Below, one piece after another: positions 15,785 to 23,241 of a stretch of DNA of 23,241 nt. Origin of the DNA: CAZAKZ01 sp964485695 (GTDB lineage Bacteria > Planctomycetota > JAFGQW01); assembly GCA_964485695.1 (NCBI GenBank), contig CAZAKZ010000092.1, positions 1 to 23,241 on the forward strand. Direction: 5' to 3'. How positions within the stretch are numbered: the stretch's first letter is position 1; each line of letters begins with the position of its first letter. The notes under the pieces were generated by a model that worked only from the letters and a program-made list of their open reading frames with translations, had not been told where the DNA came from and did no database searches. A program made the position numbers and the translations under genes.

Positions 15785-17971
15785 CTATTTCTTTGTCAAG
15801 AGTATGACCGTGCCGCTCACCATGTTCAACCCCGCCGCCAGGAGGCACACGGCCGTCACCCCGAGGACCGGGATGAGGAGGGTGCTCACCAGCAGCGCGC
15901 CCAGGGCTGCCCCGAGGTAGTCGGAGGTATAGAGGCGGGAAGCCGTGGCCGTGGGAGAAAGGAAGTCGACCTTGCCCGCCAGGGGAAACTCCAGCCCTGT
16001 GATCCCGCCCAGGACGAAGGCCAGCAGGGGGATCACCACCGTGCCTATCGCGGATCCGGGAAAGATCTGTAGCGTGAGGATCACCGGCAGGGCCGCGGCG
16101 AAAAGCGCCATGGCGAACTCCAGCAGGACCAGATCCCTCCGGCCCCGCCTGGGCAGGAGCCGGTTCATGGTGAAGGCCCCGACACCCAGGCCCGCCATGA
16201 ACAGGGCGACGATGAGGCCCACGCGGTGGTAGAGGCAGCCGTAGAGGATCTGGTAGCCCATGAGCAGCACCACCTCCAGGGACGAGGCGGCCAGACCGGT
16301 GGTGAACAGGGCCAGGGGTACGGGCCGGATCCGGAATAGACAGGCCAGCAGGACCAGAAAGAGCCCGATGCCCAGCATCCCCCAGCCCGTCTGGAACCGG
16401 CTGAGCCAGTAGAGGAGGTGGTGATAGTAGAGGATGGGGCTGAAGTCTCTGTTTTCCTCGGCATCTTCCGACACGGCCCGCTGCACCGCGCCCATGCGGT
16501 CCGGTGTCAATACGGCGTTCAGGTAGTAGCGGTTCACCAGGTGGGTGAAGAGCCCCTTCTCTTCGATGCGTCCGGCGATGTTCGAAGTGAGGTCTGCGTC
16601 CGAGGCCAGAAAGAAGACCCGGCCGGCCGGGAGAAGGAGCACGTTCTTGAAAGTCCCCTTCAGGGTCCGGTGCGCCGTGGCGATGAGATCGGCCAGCTCG
16701 TCGCTCAGGAAGTTCTTGTAACGACCCAGGCCGAAGGACACCACGCCGCCTGGACGGAGTCGAGAACGGACCTCCTGGAGGAACTCCCGGGTGTAGAACC
16801 GGTTGATCTGGGACGTCGACGGATCGGGCACGTCCAGGATGACCACGTCGTAGCGGCGTTCGGTGCACCGGACAAAGAGGCGGGCATCCGTGTTGAACAC
16901 GTGAATCCGGGCGTCCTCGAAGTTCTCGGGCAGGAACCGTCGTCCCACTTCCAGGATCCGGGGATCCAGCTCCACGTAGTCCACGGCCTCCACGCCCCAC
17001 TTCAGGATCTCCCGGGTCGTGCCCGACACGCCACCGGAGACGAGGAGCACGCGCCGGGCGTCGGGACGCTGGGCCATGGGGAAATGTACCGCCTCCTCCA
17101 CGTCCTCGATGTTATGGGTGGAGAATAGGGCCAAGCCGTTCAGGATGAAGTTGAACTGGCCGGCCGTCTGCGTGACCACGAGGCGTCCGTAAGGCGAGGT
17201 TCCTCTGTAGGCCACGGTATCACCGCGGTGCTCGATGCGGGTGGACTCGTGGTCCAGGTCGTACGAGGTGGCGATCCACACCGCGGCCAGGCCCGCCGCC
17301 GCCGAGGCGGCCGTTAGCCATCGCTTCCGGAAGGTGAACGCCACCAGGCCGGCGAAGCCCAGGTTCAGAGCCGCCGGGACGTAGAGGATCTGGAAGGGAT
17401 CGAGGAAATAAATCAGGACGAGGCTGAACACCACCCCGCCGATGATGTCTCCCAGGGAATCCAGGAAGTAGACCTGGCCGATGCTGCTCGCGTCGCGTCT
17501 CACGGCCAGGACGCCGCAGGTCAGCGTCAGGAGATACCCGGCGATGAGGCAGTACGGCGTAAGCAACACGAGGCAGCACACCACGGTCTCGGTGGGGCCC
17601 ACGGCTTCGCCCCGGAGAAAGATGACGTTGTGGAGCGTCCGAAGGAGGAAGACATCCGCGACGGGAAGGAAAGCCGTGAGGATCTGGGCGGGCACCAGCA
17701 CGGCCGCCGGATTGCGCAGCCCCACGGCCGCCTTTCCCAGGGCCGAGCCGATGCCGATGAGGAGCAGCCAGCTCCCGAGGACGACGCCGAAGACCAGCTC
17801 GTTGCCCGCGAAGACGCTCAGCAGCTCGCGCATGAGCGTTACCTGGGTGATGAAGGCTGAGATGCCCAGGCCGCATATTGCGAGAAACAGGATCCGGCGG
17901 CGGGGCCGGGTAAGAGTGGAGTCCGGCCCGGAGGTTCCGCCCGTTTCAATCGCGCCGGCCACGCTCCTCAC
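15785..17971 (-). CDS. Polytopic membrane protein with central spermidine-synthase domain
   Basis: The 728-residue protein has three parts. Residues 27-235 form an N-terminal membrane domain with about seven helices. Residues 240-470 form a spermidine-synthase-like domain, with LNGLALFSTHNIEDVEEAVHF as substrate-gate-like region in parts, nucleotide loop LLVSGGVSG (309-317), Glu334 in YVELDPR, Asp362 and the paired acids Asp380-x2-Asp383 (LDVPDP) that match the catalytic aspartates of aminopropyltransferases. Residues 490-728 form a second membrane domain of about seven helices. Such membrane-embedded spermidine-synthase-like proteins are widespread but their reaction is not settled. The GTG start (17971) overlaps the end of the Memo-AMMECR1 gene by 26 bases; a second GTG nine bases on is possible. 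A 50-base AT-rich gap separates it from the cytochrome-b-like gene. Confidence 0.85.
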   Translation of the reverse strand: MRSVAGAIETGGTSGPDSTLTRPRRRILFLAICGLGISAFITQVTLMRELLSVFAGNELVFGVVLGSWLLLIGIGSALGKAAVGLRNPAAVLVPAQILTAFLPVADVFLLRTLHNVIFLRGEAVGPTETVVCCLVLLTPYCLIAGYLLTLTCGVLAVRRDASSIGQVYFLDSLGDIIGGVVFSLVLIYFLDPFQILYVPAALNLGFAGLVAFTFRKRWLTAASAAAGLAAVWIATSYDLDHESTRIEHRGDTVAYRGTSPYGRLVVTQTAGQFNFILNGLALFSTHNIEDVEEAVHFPMAQRPDARRVLLVSGGVSGTTREILKWGVEAVDYVELDPRILEVGRRFLPENFEDARIHVFNTDARLFVRCTERRYDVVILDVPDPSTSQINRFYTREFLQEVRSRLRPGGVVSFGLGRYKNFLSDELADLIATAHRTLKGTFKNVLLLPAGRVFFLASDADLTSNIAGRIEEKGLFTHLVNRYYLNAVLTPDRMGAVQRAVSEDAEENRDFSPILYYHHLLYWLSRFQTGWGMLGIGLFLVLLACLFRIRPVPLALFTTGLAASSLEVVLLMGYQILYGCLYHRVGLIVALFMAGLGVGAFTMNRLLPRRGRRDLVLLEFAMALFAAALPVILTLQIFPGSAIGTVVIPLLAFVLGGITGLEFPLAGKVDFLSPTATASRLYTSDYLGAALGALLVSTLLIPVLGVTAVCLLAAGLNMVSGTVILLTKK

Positions 17972-19532
17972 TCTCCGATTCCTTGAAGGCCTTCACCTGG
18001 TAGACCAGGATCTCGGCGTCGGGATTCTTCCACGCCTCGGGGGACAGGCCGGCCTTCCGGGCCAGGCTGTCGAGGAAATCCTTCCTGGACGGGATCTTTT
18101 CCCATACCTGGGGCAGGTAGGTGGATCGATATTCACCCACCTGGAGCACCACACCGTCCACGTTCGGACGCAGTTTTCGGAGCAGATCCTCCGGGGAGGT
18201 GAACTCGAGTGGCACGGGCCGGGTCAGGACGCTGACCTCGATCTTTAGGCCTTCGACCTCGTGCTTTTCCACGGGCCTGAAGCGGGTGTCACGGAGGGCG
18301 GCGCTCATGGCGTTGTCGAGGACGGCCTTGTAGAGCGGCATGCGGGCGAAGATGTGGCCGATGCATCCGCGGAGCCGACCGTTCCGGGTCAGGGTGACGA
18401 AGCACGCCCTTGGCTCGGAGAACTTCTTCGGAAGGCTGGCCGGGTCCACTTTCGGATACTCGCCGCGTCGGACGACCTCCTCGATCGTCTTCCTGGCGAG
18501 ATCCAGGAGAAGTCCTTGTTCCTCGAACGTGAAATCGGGCGACGACTTCATGGCTGGCTCCTCAGGCTTCCCTGATGCAAAAAAACCGATGGCCGTGTAT
18601 CCCACCACGCTGGACCGGTCCCTGCTCGCGGTGTCCCCGCTGTTTCGATAGTCCAGGTTCTTCGCCTTCCACCCCTTCATCCGGGCGATGTGCAGAAGCG
18701 CCAGAATGGGCCCCTTTCCGCAGGCTTTCTGCTGCTTCACCCGGTCCGTGTCCAGGCTGCAGATGGCCTTGATGCACTTGGTGTCCAGATCCCGGGCCAC
18801 CTCGTAGGGATGGAAGTGGCTCAGGTCGGAGCTGGCCACCACGAGGGTTCTGTCATCCAGGCGGTCCGCGAGCCCCCGGGCCACCGCCTCGGGATCCACG
18901 CGTCCGAAGACGATGGGCACCAGGGCGAATTCCACGAGCACCCTCTGGAGAAAGGGAAGCTGGACTTCCAGGGAGTGCTCCCAGGTGTGAGGCGTGTCCT
19001 GGCCGAAGGGCGGTAGCTCCTTGGGCGCTCGGCGCCACCAGTCAGGTCGGTGGACTTTGCACTCGGGATTCACCTGGAACGGTCCGGTGCCCACCAACTT
19101 CTTTGCCAGCGGCGACAGCGGGATCCTGCCCAGGGGTGTTTCGTACGCCTCCACGTCTGGAATGGAGGCCCCCTCGAACCGGGCGTAGTGGCTGGGTGCA
19201 AGTACGATGACCGTGCGGATGTTTCGGCCTTTCACGAGCTTGTAGGCATGGGCGGCCGTCGGGCCCGAGTACCGGAATCCGGCATGGGGAGAGATGAAGG
19301 CCCGGAGGTTCTCGAGAGGCTCGGGTTTGGCTCCGGCCAGGTACCCATCCACGGCTTTGCGCAGCTTCACTTCATCTCGAGGATAAAACAGCCCGGCCAC
19401 CGCGGCCTTCCTGACCTTTTTCGGGTGTTGCTGCGGGTTGAGGACCATGCTGTCATTGTCGCTGTCGTTGTCGCAGCCGATCGGAACCGCGACTGCGGTC
19501 GTCAGGAGGATCAGCAGGACGATGGGACGCAT
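17946..19532 (-). CDS. Fused Memo-AMMECR1 protein (AmmeMemoRadiSam proteins B and A) with export signal
   Basis: The 528-residue protein joins two families normally encoded apart. Residues 1-19 are a hydrophobic export signal ending in PIGC; Cys20 could be a lipoprotein cysteine, though Pro at -3 makes the lipobox poor. Residues 42-320 are a Memo domain: AVAGLFYP, SPHAGFRYSG with His83, LAPSHY with His115, WEHSLEVQLPFL, SSDLSHFHPY and ACGKGPI with Cys271, matching the metal-site-like His/His/Cys residues of human Memo. Residues 335-520 are an AMMECR1 domain with the hallmark LRGCIGH (387-393). Memo shares the fold of class III extradiol dioxygenases; the bacterial role of either is not known. 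The start at 19532 is favoured by AAGGA upstream; an ATG at 19550 is also possible. The radical SAM partner lies in the same operon. Confidence 0.9.
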   Translation of the reverse strand: MRPIVLLILLTTAVAVPIGCDNDSDNDSMVLNPQQHPKKVRKAAVAGLFYPRDEVKLRKAVDGYLAGAKPEPLENLRAFISPHAGFRYSGPTAAHAYKLVKGRNIRTVIVLAPSHYARFEGASIPDVEAYETPLGRIPLSPLAKKLVGTGPFQVNPECKVHRPDWWRRAPKELPPFGQDTPHTWEHSLEVQLPFLQRVLVEFALVPIVFGRVDPEAVARGLADRLDDRTLVVASSDLSHFHPYEVARDLDTKCIKAICSLDTDRVKQQKACGKGPILALLHIARMKGWKAKNLDYRNSGDTASRDRSSVVGYTAIGFFASGKPEEPAMKSSPDFTFEEQGLLLDLARKTIEEVVRRGEYPKVDPASLPKKFSEPRACFVTLTRNGRLRGCIGHIFARMPLYKAVLDNAMSAALRDTRFRPVEKHEVEGLKIEVSVLTRPVPLEFTSPEDLLRKLRPNVDGVVLQVGEYRSTYLPQVWEKIPSRKDFLDSLARKAGLSPEAWKNPDAEILVYQVKAFKESESEERGRRD

Positions 19533-19570
19533 GGCTCGGTCCTTCATCATGGGCGTTGAACTCGGACCTT

Positions 19571-19576
19571 ATTGTA
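19571..19576 (-). promoter_or_regulatory. Possible -10 box upstream of the Memo-AMMECR1 operon
   Basis: TACAAT on the minus strand, one base from the sigma-70 consensus, about 40 bases before the start codon in the short gap after the TANGO2-family gene. No convincing -35 box is seen at the right distance in this GC-rich stretch. Confidence 0.3.
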
Positions 19577-19611
19577 TCCACGCGCCCGGGCCTTGGGGAG
19601 GGGGTTCGGAT

Positions 19612-20400
19612 TTATCCCGACATCGTGCCCCACGGGCCCACGTCCAGGGTGAAGACCTGCTCGTCCACGGTCTCGCCGGAGGCGTCATGGGTCCGCTCGG
19701 CCAGGACGGCGATGCCGTCCGCTCCGATGACCAGCGCCGTGGATGCTCGGGTGCCGTAGGTCGGGTTCACGATGAAAGCAGAGCCCAGCATACGCTCCTT
19801 TTCCAGACCCACGCCCGTGTCGGGCAGCTGGTCGTCGGGCGGCACGGTGCGGTCGGTGAGCAGGTCGAGGAGCGAATCGGGGCGAATGTGTGGGGTCTCC
19901 AGCATCGCGGCCAGTCCGGCCTTCCCGGCCCGGACCTTGGGCCACGGAGAGTCCAGGAGGCCGTTGCAGAGGCCGTAGAGGCCGGGCGTCAGGTTTCGGA
20001 TTTTCGCCGGCCGATTGGTGACGTAGTGCATGCCGGTCGCGTCGGCGAGCAGAAGGTTGAATCCGGGGAGGTCCGCGCCGCGGTCCCTGGCCATGCGGGC
20101 AAACGTTTCAAGATCATGGCCGTTCCGGAGGTAATCCGCCACCAGAACCCCGCGGGATGGCGATCCTTCCACAGGGGCCGGTCCGGATTCGCGGAAATTG
20201 GTCACTGCGGCCAGGCGTCCTCTTCGGTCCATGGCCAGCCAGGTGCCGCCTCCCTCCAGGTCCCGGCCGCCCACCACCTCGGGAGCATCGGGCCAGAAGC
20301 CGGCCGGTTCGGTGGGCCGGGTGTGAAACTCGTCCCGGTTGGAGGCGAGGAGTAGCGGGTAGGCCGGATGCACACGGTAGGCGAACACGATCAGGCACAT
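19612..20400 (-). CDS. TANGO2/NRDE-family protein
   Basis: The 262-residue protein starts Met-Cys-Leu-Ile, with Cys2 at the position expected of this family (a predicted N-terminal nucleophile), and contains the name-giving SNRDE motif followed by RPTEPAGFWPD. It also has the family-typical GGRDLEGGGTWLA, RGRLAAVTNFRE, PSRGVLV and FNLLLAD segments. In animals TANGO2 is linked to membrane traffic and haem or lipid handling; in bacteria its job is unknown. The start at 20400 is chosen because Cys must follow the first Met and GGAAG lies nine bases upstream; an ATG 42 bases earlier has no support. It is 51 bases downstream of the phosphodiesterase gene and may share its transcript. Confidence 0.92.
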   Translation of the reverse strand: MCLIVFAYRVHPAYPLLLASNRDEFHTRPTEPAGFWPDAPEVVGGRDLEGGGTWLAMDRRGRLAAVTNFRESGPAPVEGSPSRGVLVADYLRNGHDLETFARMARDRGADLPGFNLLLADATGMHYVTNRPAKIRNLTPGLYGLCNGLLDSPWPKVRAGKAGLAAMLETPHIRPDSLLDLLTDRTVPPDDQLPDTGVGLEKERMLGSAFIVNPTYGTRASTALVIGADGIAVLAERTHDASGETVDEQVFTLDVGPWGTMSG

Positions 20401-20451
20401 GGCGTAGGTCTTCCGTTGCGGTTGCCTCCTGGAATCCGGCACCAGGCGGTA

Positions 20452-21318
20452 TCAGTGCGACAGCTTCTCACGCACCTCGAGGAGCACATCAATCATGTCC
20501 GTTGTGATGCCGTCCACACCCCAGCGCAGCAGGGCCTCCATGACCACCGGATCGTTCACGGTCCAGGTCCAGACGGTGAATCCGCGGTGATGGAGTCCGG
20601 CGACGATGCCGGGGGAGAGCATCTTGTAGCTCAAGTTCACCAGGCTGATTTCGCATTTTCGGGCTTCCCTGGCGATCCAGTCGACACTTTCCTCGACCGT
20701 GCCGGTGAGCTTCTCACCTGAAAGCCAGCCACAGGGAAGGTTTGGCTCCAGGATGCGGACCTCCTTCACCACGGTCCGGCTGAAGGCGATGACCAGGGCT
20801 TCCTCCACCATGCCGGCGGCCCGGATGGCGTCCACCACCTTGCGGGAGATCCCCTCCATCTTGATCTCGACCACGGCCGTGCATCCTGTGCCCTTGAGCA
20901 GGTTCAGGGCTTCTTCCAGGGTGGGAATCGCCTCCCCCGTGTACCGCACGTTCTTCCAGGACCCTGCATCGAGGGTCTTCAAGCGGGCCAGGGTCAGGTC
21001 CGACACCCTGCCCGTGCCGTCGGTGGTCCGGTCGACCGTCTGGTCGTGCATCAGCACCACGACTCCGTCCCGGCTCCGGTAGACGTCGAATTCGCATCCG
21101 CCGGCTCCGGCTCCGACTGCGGCGGCGATTGCCGCCAGGGTGTTCTCCGGCGCCCTTGCCGACCAGCCGCGGTGGGCCACGACCTTGCAGTCCCGGGCCC
21201 GGCGGTCGATGTTCTCCGGTGGGACCGGCTCCCCAGGATCCGGCCCGGAGATGCAGGCTGCAAGGGGCAGGAGCAGAGTGGCCCACAGGGCCAGCCATGG
21301 AAGTCTCTGCAGATTCAT
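20452..21318 (-). CDS. Lipoprotein glycerophosphodiester phosphodiesterase
   Basis: The 288-residue protein cleaves glycerophosphodiesters (deacylated phospholipids) into glycerol 3-phosphate and an alcohol, by family. Residues 1-21 are a lipoprotein signal with lipobox LAAC (Cys22). The GDPD TIM-barrel core is intact: HRG with His49 and Arg50, ENT with Glu58, Glu76 and Asp78 in GCEFDVY, and the catalytic His91 in LMHDQTVDRTTDGTG. The C-terminal barrel strands VVEIKME, WTWTVND and GVDGITTDMIDVL also fit. Being lipid-anchored it should act in the periplasm or outer membrane. A GGAAAG sequence stands 11 bases before the ATG. Downstream is the TANGO2-family gene; upstream is a strong hairpin that isolates it from the next genes. 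Confidence 0.95.
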   Translation of the reverse strand: MNLQRLPWLALWATLLLPLAACISGPDPGEPVPPENIDRRARDCKVVAHRGWSARAPENTLAAIAAAVGAGAGGCEFDVYRSRDGVVVLMHDQTVDRTTDGTGRVSDLTLARLKTLDAGSWKNVRYTGEAIPTLEEALNLLKGTGCTAVVEIKMEGISRKVVDAIRAAGMVEEALVIAFSRTVVKEVRILEPNLPCGWLSGEKLTGTVEESVDWIAREARKCEISLVNLSYKMLSPGIVAGLHHRGFTVWTWTVNDPVVMEALLRWGVDGITTDMIDVLLEVREKLSH

Positions 21319-21448
21319 GCGCTGGGTCTTTCCAGATGGATCGGCGGAACAGACTCTTTTAACACGAATCCAGAGTCGTTGGGTAGGCCGGAGTGTCTTA
21401 TGGGGAGGGGGGCTTTTACAGGATCACGATTCAAAACGGGTACGAGCG

Positions 21449-21490
21449 AAATCGTTCACGGAGCGGCTTCCGCCGTCCCGTGAACGATTT
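21449..21490 (-). terminator. Strong hairpin terminator after the paralogous membrane gene pair
   Basis: AAATCGTTCACGG (21449-21461) and CCGTGAACGATTT (21478-21490) are exact reverse complements, a 13-bp perfect stem. The loop can itself form GCGG/CCGC. It lies 17 bases past the stop of the gene ending at 21507. Both flanks end in short A/T runs, so it could work in either direction, but only the leftward genes need it. Confidence 0.7.
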
Positions 21491-21506
21491 CTTTCCGGCC
21501 TGATTC

Positions 21507-22232
21507 TCAGTTGAGACCCTTGTTGGATCGGTTGGCCAGGCGAACCATGGTTACCAGGATTTCCTTCTTGATTCGCTCCTCCCGGGTCAGGTCAGAATCC
21601 TTCTTCTTCACCAGGTCGAGGATCTCATACCGGACTCGGGTCATTTCTGATGCGTATTGAGGATAGAGCGTATCCAGAAGGGTGAGGAAGTTCTTGTTGA
21701 AGTTTTTGGAAACTTCCTCGATCAGCATCTCGAGCTTCTCCCTGTCCCCGAGGTTCGGGTAGGCAACGTCGATGCTGCTCTTGGTCTTGTGAATCTTGTC
21801 CGCCATGACGGAGAGTAGCTGTTTCTCGAAATCCGAGTTGAGGGTGTCGAGGTGCGAGTTGAGCTCTCGGACGACAAAGGACCGAAGCTTCGGCAGCGAC
21901 TCGACCATGCGGTTCAACCCGTTCTTGACCAGATTGGGCGCCTCTTTTTCGAGTCGGTTCTGGATGGCGTCCATGGTCGAGGGAAGGCGCTTCTGGAGCT
22001 CGTAGCGGCCGATCTGAGTGATGGCCTCGGCGTCGAGGTCACGGCCCTGGACCGTGATCCGGGTGAATGAAAAAATGCACAGAAGGGTAAGGCCCATGCC
22101 CAGGACGAGGAGGACGTTCTGCTTTCTCTGCTTGGCCTTCGCGCGCTCCTGGACCTTCCGTCTCAGGTTTCCGATCCTCGTCTCGATGGACTCGAGGTCG
22201 GAAAGTTCTTTGTGTGTATTTTCGTCTGTCAT
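21507..22232 (-). CDS. Single-pass membrane protein of unknown function (paralogue 2)
   Basis: The 241-residue protein has a short charged, coiled-coil-like cytoplasmic N-terminus, one membrane helix at about 40-56 (NVLLVLGMGLTLLCIFSF), and an all-helical charged domain of about 180 residues that should lie outside the cytoplasm. Its middle part ends with AYPNLGDREKLEML, which aligns with AYPDLKDSKEKNKL of the gene just upstream; together with the same layout and length this marks the two as paralogues from a tandem duplication. No enzyme motif is seen. The start at 22232 overlaps the upstream stop as ATGA and has GAGGAG about ten bases before it, so the two are translated together. The strong hairpin follows its stop. 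Confidence 0.75.
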   Translation of the reverse strand: MTDENTHKELSDLESIETRIGNLRRKVQERAKAKQRKQNVLLVLGMGLTLLCIFSFTRITVQGRDLDAEAITQIGRYELQKRLPSTMDAIQNRLEKEAPNLVKNGLNRMVESLPKLRSFVVRELNSHLDTLNSDFEKQLLSVMADKIHKTKSSIDVAYPNLGDREKLEMLIEEVSKNFNKNFLTLLDTLYPQYASEMTRVRYEILDLVKKKDSDLTREERIKKEILVTMVRLANRSNKGLN

Positions 22233-22930
22233 AGCTTCATGATCTCCTCGTCGAGCAGCTGCAGCCATAAACGAATGAATTTTTTCTGAAGGTCAATGGT
22301 CAATTCGTCCGAGTCCGCGACATTCAGATCCTGGAGGGTGCGCTGAAAGGCATCCGCATCCTTGGAGAACCGGGTCCGGAACTCGTCGATGGAGCAGGCG
22401 ACCGAGTTATCGGTCATGACCATGAAGTTCGCGGTCAGCTTGTTCTTCTCCTTGGAGTCCTTGAGGTCCGGATAGGCGTTGTAGAGAATCCTTCGGGTCT
22501 TGAACCTGATGCCGTCTTCGGTCTTGTCCAGACGTTCGTAGGCGTCGGCCTGGAAGTCGGAACTGAACTGAACCAGCTGCTTTGAAAGTTCCTTGGAGAT
22601 CGTCGGCGCCATACCCGGCAGCTGTTTGCGCCCCTCCTGTGCGTAGACGGGTAGCAGCTCCTGCCCCATGGTCCGGAGCTCCTCCATCACCACGGGATTC
22701 AGCTCCCCCAGTTCGGTTTGAAGGCTCTTGGCGAACTTCTCCTCGGTCCATTCGGACTTGAAGTAGAGGAAGTTGGCAAGCAAGAACCCGATGAGGACGA
22801 GGACCATACAGGAAGCTACGGCCAGGGAGAGGATGGAGGAACGGCGGTCAGTGGCTCTTTCCGCCTTCTCCACGTTCTCCAGCATGTGGAGTTCATCCTC
22901 CAGCCGTTTCACGGCCTGTTCGGATTGCAT
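22229..22930 (-). CDS. Single-pass membrane protein of unknown function (paralogue 1)
   Basis: The 233-residue protein has a coiled-coil-like N-terminus (about 1-30), one membrane helix at about 36-58 (LSLAVASCMVLVLIGFLLANFL in parts) and a helical extracytoplasmic domain. It is the first gene of a two-gene operon with its paralogue, sharing the AYPDLKDSKEKNKL motif. Highly charged helices and equal sizes suggest a hetero-oligomer. The start at 22930 is set by GGAGGG seven bases upstream; an ATG 30 bases earlier would place this ribosome site inside the gene. No family was recognised. Confidence 0.75.
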   Translation of the reverse strand: MQSEQAVKRLEDELHMLENVEKAERATDRRSSILSLAVASCMVLVLIGFLLANFLYFKSEWTEEKFAKSLQTELGELNPVVMEELRTMGQELLPVYAQEGRKQLPGMAPTISKELSKQLVQFSSDFQADAYERLDKTEDGIRFKTRRILYNAYPDLKDSKEKNKLTANFMVMTDNSVACSIDEFRTRFSKDADAFQRTLQDLNVADSDELTIDLQKKFIRLWLQLLDEEIMKL

Positions 22931-23241
22931 TCGTATTCCCTCCTTTTCGATTGCTATCAATGGATATCAGGAGGTCCCTGATAAACGTCTATGTACACGG
23001 ACCGGCTCGATTTCAGGGCCGGGCCCCTACCTTAGAAATCCTGAAAATTTTCCGGAGACTTTAGTCCAAATTGAAATTATTTCGCGATACGGTTCCTGTT
23101 TTCACACGCTGGACGGGGAATCCGCTCCCCCGGGTGAGGACCGGATTTCAGTTCGAGACAGAATTGCTCGTGTTACATCCCTGGTAGCGGGGCAATGCCG
23201 TTAAGCTCCAGGAGGCTGCGGACTGAAGCGCGTCCTGCTCG
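22931..23241. other. Upstream region of the paralogue pair, no gene seen
   Basis: The last 311 bases hold the ribosome site at 22938-22943 and presumably the promoter of the leftward pair. I see no open frame with a start signal or family resemblance, no tRNA-like cloverleaf and no strong hairpin. The stretch 23040-23090 is AT-rich relative to the rest. Confidence 0.5.

Noticed and set aside
23180..23241. RNA gene at the right edge
   Set aside because: The last 60 bases have some pairing potential but no tRNA arms or CCA-type end, and the window stops before anything can be judged.

Overview
The window is GC-rich bacterial DNA, densely coded and with few long gaps. Two clear lipoprotein or signal-peptide genes, a twin-arginine signal and several envelope-anchored proteins suggest a Gram-negative-type envelope. 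Stand-alone HEAT-repeat proteins, a secreted thioredoxin-fold protein and the AMMECR1/Memo/radical SAM set are all seen in deltaproteobacterial, planctomycete-like and other environmental lineages. The sequence alone does not settle the phylum. No tRNA, rRNA, CRISPR array, insertion sequence or phage gene was seen.

Left part (1-8037). A CstA-type membrane transporter runs leftward. Diverging from it is the most striking gene of the window, an exported thioredoxin-fold protein (1932-3002). Its redox motif reads TGA-Gly-Pro-Cys in frame, so it is best read as a selenoprotein with a U-G-P-C active site rather than as two short genes or a pseudogene. A stem-loop with a GGU apical loop, in the position expected for a bacterial SECIS element, lies just after the TGA. 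It is followed by a large secreted protein that looks like an (alpha/alpha)-toroid carbohydrate-active enzyme, then a tightly overlapped thiamin thiazole operon thiG-thiH-thiS.

Middle part (8050-11801, leftward). Two adjacent HEAT-repeat proteins are present, one exported with a long Pro-rich linker and one with a zinc ribbon, a membrane helix and a coiled coil. A small spermidine-synthase-fold protein follows them. A 489-base gap with no convincing gene comes next.

Right part (12291-19532, leftward). One apparent operon holds a fused Memo-AMMECR1 protein with an N-terminal export signal, a large membrane protein with a central spermidine-synthase domain, a tiny two-helix cytochrome-b-like protein, and the AmmeMemoRadiSam radical SAM enzyme with a twin-arginine leader. 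The ABC-F ATPase Uup is at the end. Thus all three parts of the poorly understood AMMECR1/Memo/radical SAM system are here, and all carry membrane or export signals, which suggests work at or outside the cytoplasmic membrane.

Far right (19612-22930, leftward). A TANGO2/NRDE-family protein, a lipoprotein glycerophosphodiester phosphodiesterase, a perfect 13-bp hairpin terminator, and a translationally coupled pair of paralogous single-pass membrane proteins of unknown role.
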